In this document: positions 8,436 to 16,775 of the stretch, piece by piece
Position numbering within the stretch: position 1 is the stretch's first letter
How the letters are laid out: every line of letters starts with the position of its first letter
Assembly: GCA_964430565.1 (NCBI GenBank)
Contig: CAYSFD010000016.1
Span: forward strand, 62,001-126,000
Direction of reading: 5' to 3'
Source: VBDM01 sp964430565
GTDB lineage: Bacteria > Pseudomonadota > Gammaproteobacteria > Burkholderiales > SG8-39
DNA: 64,000 nucleotides
Position numbers and translations under genes: made by a program
Notes under the pieces: model-generated
The model's database searches: none
What the model saw: only the letters and a program-made list of their open reading frames with translations
Told to the model about the DNA's origin: nothing

Positions 8436-9343
8436 GGAAAGGCGGGATTCCTCCGAGGCGCCACGAATCGCTCCATTCTGGCGCGCAGGTCGTCCGGGAT
8501 CGGCACCGACTTCCATGTTTCGCGCGAAACCAGGCAGAGCGTCCACGCCGCGCGCAGGCGTTCTTCGTTCCCGGCCTTGCCCGAGAGCGCGAGGTGAATG
8601 GAGCTGCGGCCGATCTGTGTGGGCCACAGGTCGAAATCCAGCGGCTCGCCCAGCCGGCAGGCGCGCCTGAACTCGGCGCCGATCACGAGCGAAGGCGTGC
8701 GCAGGTTTCGCTTCGCCACGAGGTCGCTGCCCAACGGGCAGTCCAGGCCTTCGCTGAGCCAGTCCTCGAGCGCGGCGTCGAACATGCTGAAGAAGCGCGG
8801 GAAGTACACGATCCCCCCGGGATCGCAATGCGCGTAGCGAACCCGCTGCCTGGAGCGGAACGCGCTCGGCGGCGTCGCCCCCGTCCACATCGGCAGCGCA
8901 CGGCCGGGAGGATCGTTCTCCGAAGGGGCGAGATAGTCCATCGCCCGCGCGCGCAGCGCTTCGGGAATCGCGATGGGACGAAAGCTGTCCATCGATATCA
9001 TTGCGGTGCGATGGCGCAGCCGCATGCGCTCTTCGTCTCCCACTTTCACCGTGATGCGCATATCGATGGAGCTGTGTCCGATCCGCACGGGCGCCAGCTC
9101 CAGCGTCAGATCCTCCCCGAAATGGCAGGGAATCAGGAACTCGCACTGCGTAGTGACGACGGGATTTCCGTAGCCGTGCTCCATGTGAAACGCATCGAAG
9201 GGCATCCCGAGACCGATCTCGAACCACTCCTCGACCGCCGTGTTCACGAAATCGAAGACATGCGGGAAGTAGAGAATCCCCGCCGGATCGCAGTGCGCGA
9301 AGCGGATTTTCTGCGCCAACGAAAAAATCTTGCTCTGCCTCAC
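8432..9343 (-). CDS. Double-hotdog acyl-CoA thioesterase (4-hydroxybenzoyl-CoA thioesterase-like)
   Basis: A 303-residue protein made of two tandem hotdog domains. Each opens with the same catalytic stretch: IRFAHCDPAGILYFP near residue 12 and VRYAHCDPGGIVYFP in the second half. The conserved Asp is the catalytic residue of 4-hydroxybenzoyl-CoA-type thioesterases. The GTG at 9343 is chosen because it follows the DoxX-like stop by 8 nt with AGGA upstream; reading further upstream would run out of frame through the DoxX gene. It probably hydrolyses an aryl- or acyl-CoA. Both copies keep the active motif, which suggests an internal duplication that has stayed functional. It lies directly upstream of the transhydroxylase-like operon. 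Confidence 0.85.
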   Translation of the reverse strand: MRQSKIFSLAQKIRFAHCDPAGILYFPHVFDFVNTAVEEWFEIGLGMPFDAFHMEHGYGNPVVTTQCEFLIPCHFGEDLTLELAPVRIGHSSIDMRITVKVGDEERMRLRHRTAMISMDSFRPIAIPEALRARAMDYLAPSENDPPGRALPMWTGATPPSAFRSRQRVRYAHCDPGGIVYFPRFFSMFDAALEDWLSEGLDCPLGSDLVAKRNLRTPSLVIGAEFRRACRLGEPLDFDLWPTQIGRSSIHLALSGKAGNEERLRAAWTLCLVSRETWKSVPIPDDLRARMERFVAPRRNPAFP

Positions 9344-9351
9344 GGCCGGTC

Positions 9352-9720
9352 CTACATCAGCAGCAGCAGTCCGCCGACGATGCCGCAGTTTGAAAAAATG
9401 AACGACACGTGCAAGTGGCGGCGCAGGGGATCCTCGACGCGCCAGTACTGGTGGAAGATGGCCGTGGCAAGCACGGTAAAGACGATCAGGATGGACGCGC
9501 CGAGAGCGCGGTGCCAGTCGAGCGCGACCAGAAGGGCGCCTGCGAATTGCATGGCGAAGCCCGCGATCAGCAGCGGCTTCGCGTACGGCACGCCGACCGC
9601 CACCATTCGGTCCAGATGCTGGCGGAACTTCGTCGTGACGTTCACGATCCCGGTTGCGAGAAAAAGGAAAGCGACAAGCAGCTGGCCGACAACGTGGAGC
9701 GGCGTCTGTTCCTGGTACAT
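9352..9720 (-). CDS. DoxX-like small membrane protein
   Basis: A 122-residue protein with four predicted membrane segments (LLVAFLFLATGIVNVTT, PLLIAGFAMQFAGALLVAL, SILIVFTVLATAIFHQYW, NCGIVGGLLLLM), the usual plan of DoxX family members. ATG 9720 is preceded by a near-perfect ribosome site (AAGGAGGA). It probably forms a two-gene unit with the thioesterase, 8 nt downstream. DoxX proteins are linked to redox or quinone functions, but the role here is not defined. Confidence 0.8.
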   Translation of the reverse strand: MYQEQTPLHVVGQLLVAFLFLATGIVNVTTKFRQHLDRMVAVGVPYAKPLLIAGFAMQFAGALLVALDWHRALGASILIVFTVLATAIFHQYWRVEDPLRRHLHVSFIFSNCGIVGGLLLLM

Positions 9721-9965
9721 GGGCTTCGTCCTCCTTCGATCCGTCCATGGCGTCCGGCCGGGCGCGAGATCAATGCTCCTCAACACGGCAGCTTCGAAGA
9801 GGGATTCTATCCGGAGCGAGGACGCGCGCGCAGCCGGAGCCAAGAAACGGGTTCGACACCCCGGCATGTTCAATAGGTGTCTTTCCGCAACCAAATCGCG
9901 GACAATTGACGCCGGTAGATTTGCCTACACGCGACGCTCTCCCCGAGAGAACGTAGAAAGAAACA

Positions 9966-11144
9966 ATGAATTCTCCGCGTCAGCTCGACCGCAGGCTGAT
10001 GGTGCTGCTCCTCGTGGCGGTGTTCGCGGGCGCGGGAACCATCCACTACCAGACACCGATGCTCGGCGCGTTCGCCGCGGAGTTCCACGCAGACGCGGCG
10101 GCAGCGGGATGGGTGGCGACGCTTACCTTCGGCGGCTTCCTCACCGGCACGATCTTTCTCGTGCCGCTCGGCGACCGCTTCGACAAGCGGCGGCTGATCC
10201 TAGCGGAGCTCGCGGTGCTGATCGTCGCCCTGCTCGCGATGGCGGCCGCGCCTTCGCTCGCGACGCTCGCGGCGGCGAGCTTCGTCGTCGGCGTCACGGC
10301 CGGCTTTGCCCAGCTCATCATCCCGCTGACGGCGGAGCTTGCCCCGCCCGAGACGCGCGGGCGCGTGATGGGCGCGCTGCTCGCCTGCCTTTTTCTCGGC
10401 ATTCTTTTCGGGCGCGTGGCGGGTGGCCTCATCGCCCACTATCTCGGTTGGCGGTGGACGTACGTGGCCGCCGCCGTCATGCTCCTTGCGCTCGCGCCGG
10501 CGCTCGTACTGTGGCTCCCCAGCATGCCGGCAAGAACGCAGCTCGGCTACGGCCGCCTGATGCGCTCGCTGGGTGAATTCCTGCGCGACAACGCGATGTT
10601 GCGGCGTGCATCCGCCATCCAGTTCCTGCTCGGCATCTCCTACGGGGGCTTCTGGGCAACCGCCGCGCCGATGCTCGCCCTGTTCCACGGCTTCGGGCCG
10701 GCGCAAACCGGCTTGCTGGCGATTCCCGGCGCGGCGGGCATCCTAGTGTCGCAAGCGGCGGGCCGTTGGTCGGACCGCCGCGGCGCATTTCCCATCGTCA
10801 CGGCCGGCGTGTGCCTGGTGCTCGCGGCGTACGTCGTGTTCGCGTTCGCCCCCTTTTGGGTCGGCGCCGTGATCGCGGGCGCCGTGCTGCTCGACTGCGG
10901 GCTGCGCTCGGCCCTGGTGGCGAATCAGACGCTGATCACGTCGGTCGCGCCGGACGCGCGCAGCCGCTTCAACACGGTGTTCGGCGCGCACATCTGGGGC
11001 GGCAACGCAGCCGGGGCGTTTCTCGCGAGCACGGCGCTCGCGCACTCCGGGTGGACCGCGGTGTGCCTGATCGCGGTCGGCGCCTCCAGTCTCGCGCTAT
11101 TCCAGCAATGGCGCTCGCGCGCCGCCCACGCTCGCCCTCATTGA
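9966..11144 (+). CDS. MFS transporter
   Basis: A 392-residue protein with about 12 hydrophobic segments. The loop after helix 2 carries GDRFDKRRL, the MFS signature motif A, and a second copy (GRWSDRRG) lies in the C-terminal half. The N-terminal half contains PETRGRVMGALLACLFLGILFGR, typical of drug:H+ antiporters of the AraJ/YnfM type. It is expected in the inner membrane as an exporter of small molecules; the substrate is unknown. It is transcribed divergently from the DoxX-like gene, with about 245 bp between, and converges on the Bug gene at 11164. Confidence 0.88.
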   Translation: MNSPRQLDRRLMVLLLVAVFAGAGTIHYQTPMLGAFAAEFHADAAAAGWVATLTFGGFLTGTIFLVPLGDRFDKRRLILAELAVLIVALLAMAAAPSLATLAAASFVVGVTAGFAQLIIPLTAELAPPETRGRVMGALLACLFLGILFGRVAGGLIAHYLGWRWTYVAAAVMLLALAPALVLWLPSMPARTQLGYGRLMRSLGEFLRDNAMLRRASAIQFLLGISYGGFWATAAPMLALFHGFGPAQTGLLAIPGAAGILVSQAAGRWSDRRGAFPIVTAGVCLVLAAYVVFAFAPFWVGAVIAGAVLLDCGLRSALVANQTLITSVAPDARSRFNTVFGAHIWGGNAAGAFLASTALAHSGWTAVCLIAVGASSLALFQQWRSRAAHARPH

Positions 11145-11163
11145 CTACCGCCGTTGGGGGCCT

Positions 11164-12144
11164 TCACTCCGCCTTCACGCCGGTGCGCCTGACGATCTCG
11201 CCGTAGACTTTCGTGTCGCTGCGGATCAGTTCGGCGAGCTGCGCAGGGCTGCTTGGTACGGGATCGACCCCGATGCCCTTAAACCGCTCCCGGATCGTGG
11301 CGTCGGCGAGTGCCGCCGCGATGTCCGAGCTGATGCGTTGCGCGAGTTCCGCCGGAGTGCCGCGAGGCGCGACCAGCGACACCCAGGTGTCCACCTCGTA
11401 CCCCACCGGCCCGCCCGCCTCCGCCACGGTCGGAACATCGGGATAGTCGGGAAGCCGCGTCTTCTGCGCGAAGGCGATGAGCTTGAGCTTTCCCGCCTTG
11501 AGGAGCGGCAGCACCGATCCCACCGAGCCGAGCGCCCAATCGACATCGCCGTTCGCAACCGAGATGTAGATCTGCGCGCCGTCTTTGAAGGGGATGTGCA
11601 CCATCTCGGCCCCTATCAGGTGCGCGAACAGGGCGGCGCCCAGATGCGGCGGGCTGCCGACGTAGGGCGAGCTGTAGGAGAGCTTCTTCTGGCTCGCCTT
11701 GGCGGCTGCAATCAGGTCCGCAACGTTCTTGTAAGGGCCGGCGGCGGCTACTGCAATGAAAAAGGGCGTGCGGTAAATCTGTGACAGCGGCACGAAATCC
11801 CGTTGTGCGTCGTACGGCGCCTTGGGAAAGATGTTCGGGTTGATCGAAAGATGCGCCTGCCCCGCGAGCAGCAGCTCGTGACCGTCGGGGGCGGCTTTCT
11901 TCGCCGCGCCGATCGCGATGAAGCCGTTCGCGCCCGGCCGCGGCTCGACGATCACCGGCTGGTTCCAGGTTCTCGAAAGGCGGTCGGCGACCGCACGCAC
12001 GGCGATATCGGGCGTGAGGCCGTTCGGATATGGCGAGACGATGCGCACCGGCTTGCTCGGGAACGCCTGCGGCGATGCGGCGGGCGATCCCGCGGCGAGC
12101 GCCACGCCGGAAAGGAGCGAGAGGAACAGATTGCGTGCGTTCAT
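11164..12144 (-). CDS. Bug-family tripartite tricarboxylate transporter receptor (1)
   Basis: A 326-residue periplasmic binding protein with a Sec signal (MNARNLFLSLLSGVALAAGSP) and the Bug pattern: FPSKPVRIVSPYPNG, GANGFIAIGAAKKAAPDGHELL, the Y/P-K/D-G stretch VHIPFKDGAQIYIS, and DYPDVPTVAEAGG. It differs from standard Bugs at HIPFKDGA (usually HVPYKG) and in having NGLTPDI rather than PGGxxDx at the ligand loop. AGGGAG precedes the ATG at 12144. It binds an organic acid or similar ligand for a TctAB-type transporter that is not in this window. The VOC gene is 11 nt upstream. Confidence 0.88.
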   Translation of the reverse strand: MNARNLFLSLLSGVALAAGSPAASPQAFPSKPVRIVSPYPNGLTPDIAVRAVADRLSRTWNQPVIVEPRPGANGFIAIGAAKKAAPDGHELLLAGQAHLSINPNIFPKAPYDAQRDFVPLSQIYRTPFFIAVAAAGPYKNVADLIAAAKASQKKLSYSSPYVGSPPHLGAALFAHLIGAEMVHIPFKDGAQIYISVANGDVDWALGSVGSVLPLLKAGKLKLIAFAQKTRLPDYPDVPTVAEAGGPVGYEVDTWVSLVAPRGTPAELAQRISSDIAAALADATIRERFKGIGVDPVPSSPAQLAELIRSDTKVYGEIVRRTGVKAE

Positions 12145-12155
12145 GATTTTTCTCC

Positions 12156-12656
12156 CTATTCGTGCGATTCGTCGGTCTCGACGGCGTGCAGGTTCATTTC
12201 GAAGAGGTCTCCGCGGGCGAAGAAGTCGTCGATAGCGCGCGGCTCGTACTGGATCTCCCACCAGTTGTTGTCGAGGTCCTGGAAGTAGAAGCCGTACGCT
12301 CCGTGCCGGTCGAGCACCTTGTTGACTTTCTGTATCCCGTATTTCTCCTTCTGCCGATGCGCCTCGGCGTGCGCACGGTCCACTTCCTCGCGCGTCGCCA
12401 CGTTCAGGCCCCAGTGGGTAAGCACGTGCTGGTTGGGAACGCGCTCGCCGATGCACACGGCAACCACGTACATGCCGGTCTTCAGGCGCAGCATCATCGC
12501 GGGCCGCGCGTGGCGCACCACTTCCAGCCCGAGGAACTCCTCGTAGAAGCGCCGCGACCTGGCGAGATCCTTGCACATCAGCGTGCCGTGCGAGAGCAGC
12601 ATGGGACGCACGACTGACACCTTGCTCTCTTGCGGAGCGAACTGGACCTGGCTCAT
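12156..12656 (-). CDS. VOC-family (glyoxalase/extradiol dioxygenase fold) protein
   Basis: A 166-residue protein with one vicinal-oxygen-chelate module: SHGTLMCKDLARSRRFYEEFLGLEVV at the N terminus, and GAYGFYFQDLDNNWWEIQYE at the end with the Glu metal ligand. H23 (LSHGT) and the Glu are candidate metal ligands. ATG 12656 is preceded by AGGGGGAGGGG. It lies between Bug (1) and the TAXI receptor and is likely co-transcribed with them. VOC proteins isomerise or cleave small keto- or aromatic compounds; the substrate is unknown. Confidence 0.82.
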   Translation of the reverse strand: MSQVQFAPQESKVSVVRPMLLSHGTLMCKDLARSRRFYEEFLGLEVVRHARPAMMLRLKTGMYVVAVCIGERVPNQHVLTHWGLNVATREEVDRAHAEAHRQKEKYGIQKVNKVLDRHGAYGFYFQDLDNNWWEIQYEPRAIDDFFARGDLFEMNLHAVETDESHE

Positions 12657-12668
12657 GTTCCCCTCCCC

Positions 12669-13622
12669 CTAGCGAAGTACGCCCGCTTCGCGCATGTATT
12701 TCAGCACGCCCGGATGGATCAGGTCCTGCCGCGGCGCGGCGGCGAGCGTATTGGCGAGCGTCGATTCACGCGCCTGCGCGAGCTTCGCGCCGATCGCCGC
12801 CTCGCCCTTGTGCAACGCGCGCGCGATCCGGTAGGCGACGTCCTCCGGCAGGGAGGGCGCGGCGAGCACGAAGGCCCATGAGCCGAGTGTCGCGACCGGC
12901 GTGTCCTGCCCCGGATAACTTCCCGCGGGCAGAGTGATCGGCTTGATGAAGGAGTGCTTGGCGATAATACGCTTCAGCTCGTCCGCGCTCGGCGCGATGA
13001 AACGCGCGCCCGAAGGCCCCTTCGACACCGCGACGAAACCGGGCCAGCCGACCCCGCCGCCCCATAGCGCCGCCGCGCGCCCGTCGAGCACCATCGTCGG
13101 GCCGTCCGCGGCCTTTTCAAGAAAGATCGGCTGAAAATCCTTGGCGATGTCCATTCCCAATCCGTCGAACACATAGCGCGCGAGCACGACGAAACCGGAG
13201 CCGCTCGCGCCCCAGGCGATCGGTTTTCCCTTCAGATCGGCGAGAGCGCGATACGGGCCGTCGGCGCGCACGATGAACATGCCGGAATTCGAATACATCG
13301 CGTTGATGATGCGCAGGTCCGCCTTCGGCCGGCCGATCCCGGCGAGCGCCTCGTAGGTGACTTCGCCCGTCGCCTGGCCGATGTGGATCTTGCCGGCCTC
13401 GACGAGCGGAATGTTCTCGGTGCTGCCCTTGGTATTCTTCGGCTCGATCGAGAGCGTCGGATCCATCTCATTGATCGTCGAGGAGTACGCCGCGCCGTAC
13501 AGGGGAAAGCCGCCGCCCGGGGTCGCCGTGCCGAGCACGACCACGGTTTTCTGCTGCGCGACTGCGCCGCCGGTCAACGCCACGGCGAAAAACACCGCCG
13601 CAACGATGTGATGAGATCGCAT
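12669..13622 (-). CDS. TAXI-family TRAP transporter solute-binding protein
   Basis: A 317-residue protein with a Sec signal (ending GGAVAQ). The mature start VVVLGTATPGGGFPLYGAAYSSTINE and the later NTKGSTENIPLVEAGKIHIGQ are the TAXI signature; this class captures ligands for TRAP transporters. The C-terminal half has the hydrophobic YRIARALHKGEAAIGAKL segment of the family. No TRAP membrane subunit (DctM/DctQ fusion) is present in the window. It is the only non-Bug receptor of the region and lies between Bug and VOC genes, 12 nt upstream of the VOC gene. Confidence 0.85.
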   Translation of the reverse strand: MRSHHIVAAVFFAVALTGGAVAQQKTVVVLGTATPGGGFPLYGAAYSSTINEMDPTLSIEPKNTKGSTENIPLVEAGKIHIGQATGEVTYEALAGIGRPKADLRIINAMYSNSGMFIVRADGPYRALADLKGKPIAWGASGSGFVVLARYVFDGLGMDIAKDFQPIFLEKAADGPTMVLDGRAAALWGGGVGWPGFVAVSKGPSGARFIAPSADELKRIIAKHSFIKPITLPAGSYPGQDTPVATLGSWAFVLAAPSLPEDVAYRIARALHKGEAAIGAKLAQARESTLANTLAAAPRQDLIHPGVLKYMREAGVLR

Positions 13623-13650
13623 ATCCCTCTCCTCATTGCCTGGTTTGAGT

Positions 13651-14727
13651 TCAATCCGCCCGCGCGCCCGAAGACCGGATCACACGGCCCCATTTCTCGC
13701 CTTCCGCCTGCATGAACTTGCGCAGTTCGTCGGGCGAACTTCCTACCGGCTGCGCGCCCTGGTTGGTGAGCTGAGTGCGCAACTCCGGAATCGCCACCGT
13801 GGCGACCAGCGTCTGATTCAGCTTCTCGAGCACGTCGCGCGGCGTGCCCGCCGGTGCGACCACCGCATGCCAGGACCCGCCCTGCAGCGCGGGCAAGCCC
13901 ACTTCCGGCGCAGCGGGGACATCGGGCAGCAGCGGCGAGCGCGCCGGAGCGGTGATCACCAGCGCCTTCAAGCGCCCGGCTTTCACGTGCGGCAGGAACG
14001 CGGGGATCGTGTTGAACGCGATCTGCACTTTGCCCGACATCATCTCGGGGAGCGCCTGCGCGACGCCCTTGTAGGGCACGTGCACGATCTGTATCCCGGC
14101 GACGCTCTTGAACAGCTCCGCGATGAGATGCAGGCCGGAGCCCACGCCGGTCGAGCCGAAATTGATCTCGCCAGGATGCGCCTTGGCGTAGGCGATGAGC
14201 TCGCTGACCGAGTTCGCCGGCAGCACCGGGCTCGCGAACAGCACGAAAGGCAAAGTCGCGACCAGCGATACGGGCTCGAAATCCTTGGCGACGTCGTAGC
14301 CGAGCTTCTTGTAGAGGCCGGGGCCGATGGCGAGCGGCCCGACGTTGCCCCACAGGAGTGTGTAGCCGTCGGGCGCGGATTTCGCGACCGCTTCGCTGCC
14401 GATCGTCCCGCCCGCGCCGCCGCGGTTATCGACCACAATCTGCTGGCCGAGAGCCGCGGACCACGACTGGCCGACCAGGCGCGCGGTCGCGTCGACCGAT
14501 TCGCCCGCAGGAAACGGCACCACAAGGCGCACCGGCTTCGTCGGGTACTGAGCAAAGGCGCCGCCGGCCAGAGCGAGCAGCAACGCCAGACAAACGACTT
14601 CCCCTCCTTTCTTAAGGAGGGGTGCCTGCGAAGCAGGCGGGGTGGTCTGCAGCCCGCCGCCACCACCCCCCGCCTTCGGCGTACCCCTCCTCCCCAGGGA
14701 GGAGGGGAAAGATCTCGCAATGCTCAT
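13651..14727 (-). CDS. Bug-family receptor (2) with repeat-encoded insert in its signal peptide
   Basis: A 358-residue Bug protein, about 35 residues longer than its paralogues. The body is standard: YPTKPVRLVVPFPAGES, GTIGSEAVAKSAPDGYTLL, VHVPYKGVAQALPEM. The extra length is at the N terminus: after MSIARS, residues 7-43 are encoded by a 111-bp palindromic element and are Gly/Pro-rich, and only then comes the hydrophobic core (VVCLALLLALAGGAFA, residues 44-59). GGGGAG lies 7 nt before ATG 14727, so the start is well supported. Export could be affected by the long n-region. The TAXI gene lies 28 nt downstream. Confidence 0.85.
   Translation of the reverse strand: MSIARSFPSSLGRRGTPKAGGGGGGLQTTPPASQAPLLKKGGEVVCLALLLALAGGAFAQYPTKPVRLVVPFPAGESVDATARLVGQSWSAALGQQIVVDNRGGAGGTIGSEAVAKSAPDGYTLLWGNVGPLAIGPGLYKKLGYDVAKDFEPVSLVATLPFVLFASPVLPANSVSELIAYAKAHPGEINFGSTGVGSGLHLIAELFKSVAGIQIVHVPYKGVAQALPEMMSGKVQIAFNTIPAFLPHVKAGRLKALVITAPARSPLLPDVPAAPEVGLPALQGGSWHAVVAPAGTPRDVLEKLNQTLVATVAIPELRTQLTNQGAQPVGSSPDELRKFMQAEGEKWGRVIRSSGARAD
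14599..14709. repeat. 111-bp complex palindromic element, copy A, in frame within a Bug gene
   Basis: The element has outer stems CCCCTCCTT/AAGGAGGGG and CCCCTCCT/AGGAGGGG at its two ends, inner hairpins around GCCTGCGAAGCAGGC and CGCCTTCGGCG, and a central GGGTGGT...ACCACCCC pairing. A clearly related copy is at 41538-41649. Here it covers codons 7-43 of the Bug gene and is exactly 37 codons long with no stop in the minus-strand frame. This resembles the in-frame palindromic elements known in Rickettsia, though the sequence is different. Confidence 0.85.
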
Positions 14728-14745
14728 GCTCGCTCCCCAATTACA

Positions 14746-15903
14746 CTAGATGTTCGCCGCGATCCAGTCGGCAATATAGCCGATCCCCAGCGGCCGGTTG
14801 TCCACCTGGCAGTGCTCGGCCCCGCCCTCCTCGGCCGTGAAGATCTTCAGCGTCTTCTTCTTTGTCGTGAGCGCGGCATGGAGCTTGTGCGCCGCCTCCA
14901 CCGGCACGACGCGGTCGTTCTGCCCGTGGGTGATCAGCACCGGGCAGGTGATCTTGTCCGCGACGCCGGCGAGAGAAAACTCTTTCGCACGCTCGAGCGC
15001 CGCGTCCGAGTCGGACAGTCCCAAGATCCATTGGAACTGGAAGTTCGACTGCGCGCTTTTCTTCGGGTCGGCCTTGAGCTGCTCCTTGATTTTCGACTGC
15101 CACGCGTGCAGGTCCCAGTGCAGGGCTCCGAGGCACACGCAGGCGGAGTAGCGGCGCTCGAAGGCCGCGATCCTCGGCGCGTAATAGCCGCCAAAGCTGT
15201 AGCCCATAATCACGACTTTTTCCGGATCGACGTCGGCGCGCTTCGCGACGAACTCGTAGGCGGCCGTGCCCGGCACTTCGTAGTCGTGGCGCGCGTAGAT
15301 CTTGCGCAGGCGCAGCGCCTCGCCCTGCCCCGGCCCGTCGATCGCGAGCGTATGCAATCCGCGCTTCGCGAACTCCAGGCCCGCGAACAGCACGCTCATC
15401 TCCTTGCAGTTGTCCATGCCGTCGAAGAGCACCACCGTAGGTGCGCGCCCCGTCGTTCCTTGAGCCTTCATGAAGTGCGCCGGCAGCGTCTTGCCCTCGT
15501 ACGGTACCTCGACGAACTCGATGTTCCTGTGCCGGCGCTTCAAGCCCTCCCGGTAACAACGCAGCGCCTTCTTGTAGATCTCGAGCTTCCTCTCCCCCGG
15601 GGGAACGAAGCGCTCGCCGGTGTAGTAGTAATTGCCCGCGCGCAGGTAATGGTCCCCGGCGGTCAAGTCGCGGCCGTCGGCCGCGGCTTTGTCGGCGAGA
15701 GCTTCGTTTCTCTCCGCCATCGCGCACCACTCCTGCCACCACGCATCCGAGTCGCCCATGTCGCGCGCGGCCAGCCGCTCGCCGATCCGGTCGATCTCCC
15801 CGATCGCGACCGCGCCGTAGGGCGCCATGCCCTTGCAGACGAGCGTCGCGTTCGACCACATGAAATTGCCGGGAAAATGATCGATCCAGGTGCTGCCCGA
15901 CAT
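14746..15903 (-). CDS. Alpha/beta hydrolase (dihydroxypseudooxynicotine-hydrolase/FrsA-like)
   Basis: A 385-residue protein with a helical N-terminal region (1-125) and an alpha/beta-hydrolase core. The nucleophile elbow is GYSFGG with S236; the acid is probably in HGQNDRVVP, and the His in GGAEHCQV near the C terminus. The extended N-terminal cap and the overall length match C-C-bond or ester hydrolases of the 2,6-dihydroxypseudooxynicotine hydrolase group. GGAGG precedes ATG 15903. It is on the same strand as, and 18 nt upstream of, Bug (2), which may bind its substrate or a product. Confidence 0.85.
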   Translation of the reverse strand: MSGSTWIDHFPGNFMWSNATLVCKGMAPYGAVAIGEIDRIGERLAARDMGDSDAWWQEWCAMAERNEALADKAAADGRDLTAGDHYLRAGNYYYTGERFVPPGERKLEIYKKALRCYREGLKRRHRNIEFVEVPYEGKTLPAHFMKAQGTTGRAPTVVLFDGMDNCKEMSVLFAGLEFAKRGLHTLAIDGPGQGEALRLRKIYARHDYEVPGTAAYEFVAKRADVDPEKVVIMGYSFGGYYAPRIAAFERRYSACVCLGALHWDLHAWQSKIKEQLKADPKKSAQSNFQFQWILGLSDSDAALERAKEFSLAGVADKITCPVLITHGQNDRVVPVEAAHKLHAALTTKKKTLKIFTAEEGGAEHCQVDNRPLGIGYIADWIAANI

Positions 15904-15980
15904 CCTCGCCTCCGCGTTTCGTCCCTTCGCGCAAGCATACAGCAGCGCGTCGGCCCTCGACCCCGTGGATCCTTCCCCGG

Positions 15981-16775
15981 CTACCGGGTAAGTTTTCGCA
16001 TCCAGCCGACAATCGCGGCCACGACCGCGGCCGGGTGCTCGGGGATGAGCGCATGGCTCGCATCCGGGATCACGGCGAGAGTGGCGCGCTCGCCGAACTC
16101 TTCCTTCAGCTCGTTCGCCGTCTCGCGCGGCTTGAACGGATCGAGCGCCGCCTGAAGGTCGAGGAGCGGCGCGCTTCCCGCCCCCCACCATTCTTCCTGC
16201 CGCGTGGCCCGACCCGCCTCGAACTGGCTCTGGTTCACCTCCGGATACCAGCCTTCCAGCCATTCGCTCGGGTCATGGCCCGGCGCGAAGAACGCCGAGC
16301 GCAGGTGCTGCAGGCGTTCCGTTTCGCTGACCGCGGGGTCGCCGGCCTTCTTCACCGCTTCGACGAGCCGCTGCGCCCCGGCAAAACCCGGATAGCTCTT
16401 CGACGCGGCCGCGAGGATCGCCACGCCGCGAACGAGCCGCGGATGATCCGCCGCGGTCATGCGTGCGACCCAGTTGCCGAAGGCGTGGCCGGCGACGACC
16501 GCGGGGCCGCCGTCCGCGTGCGCTATTACCGCCGCCACGTCGCCGGCGAAATCGTGGAGCGTGAGACCCATCATCGGCCCGGTGCTGCGGCAGGTGCCGC
16601 GCGGCTGCGGTCGCAGCACGCGATATCCGGCTCTCGCGATCCCTGCGGCGACCTCGTCGTAATCCTCGGAATCGCGACCGCGCGAGGGCAGGAGAACAAC
16701 GAGGGGCCCCGCGCCTTCGGCAATCACTTCGATACGCGCGTCGCCCGAGGCGACAATGTCGCGCGTACGTTGCAT
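15981..16775 (-). CDS. Alpha/beta-hydrolase-fold protein with Ala at the nucleophile position
   Basis: A 264-residue single-domain alpha/beta-hydrolase fold. The elbow reads GHAFGN (residues 96-101), so the usual Ser/Cys/Asp nucleophile is Ala98. The oxyanion region (VLLPSRGRD), the His loop (PDASHALIPEHP) and the C-terminal helix are intact. It may be a non-hydrolytic member, such as a lyase or ligand-binding protein, or use another residue. It begins directly after the membrane protein gene (16776), so the two are probably translated together. Confidence 0.78.
   Translation of the reverse strand: MQRTRDIVASGDARIEVIAEGAGPLVVLLPSRGRDSEDYDEVAAGIARAGYRVLRPQPRGTCRSTGPMMGLTLHDFAGDVAAVIAHADGGPAVVAGHAFGNWVARMTAADHPRLVRGVAILAAASKSYPGFAGAQRLVEAVKKAGDPAVSETERLQHLRSAFFAPGHDPSEWLEGWYPEVNQSQFEAGRATRQEEWWGAGSAPLLDLQAALDPFKPRETANELKEEFGERATLAVIPDASHALIPEHPAAVVAAIVGWMRKLTR

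Noticed and set aside
8358..9227. Upstream extension of the transhydroxylase large-subunit frame
   Set aside because: The frame is open but the translation is Arg/His-rich and covers the thioesterase gene; ATG 8357 begins the recognisable SCP2-like domain.
8594..10576. Long plus-strand frame over thioesterase, DoxX and the MFS start
   Set aside because: It crosses three real genes in other frames and gives no recognisable protein.
13636..16155. Plus-strand frame opposite Bug (2) and the alpha/beta hydrolase
   Set aside because: Antisense shadow; the minus-strand genes have signal peptides, motifs and ribosome sites.
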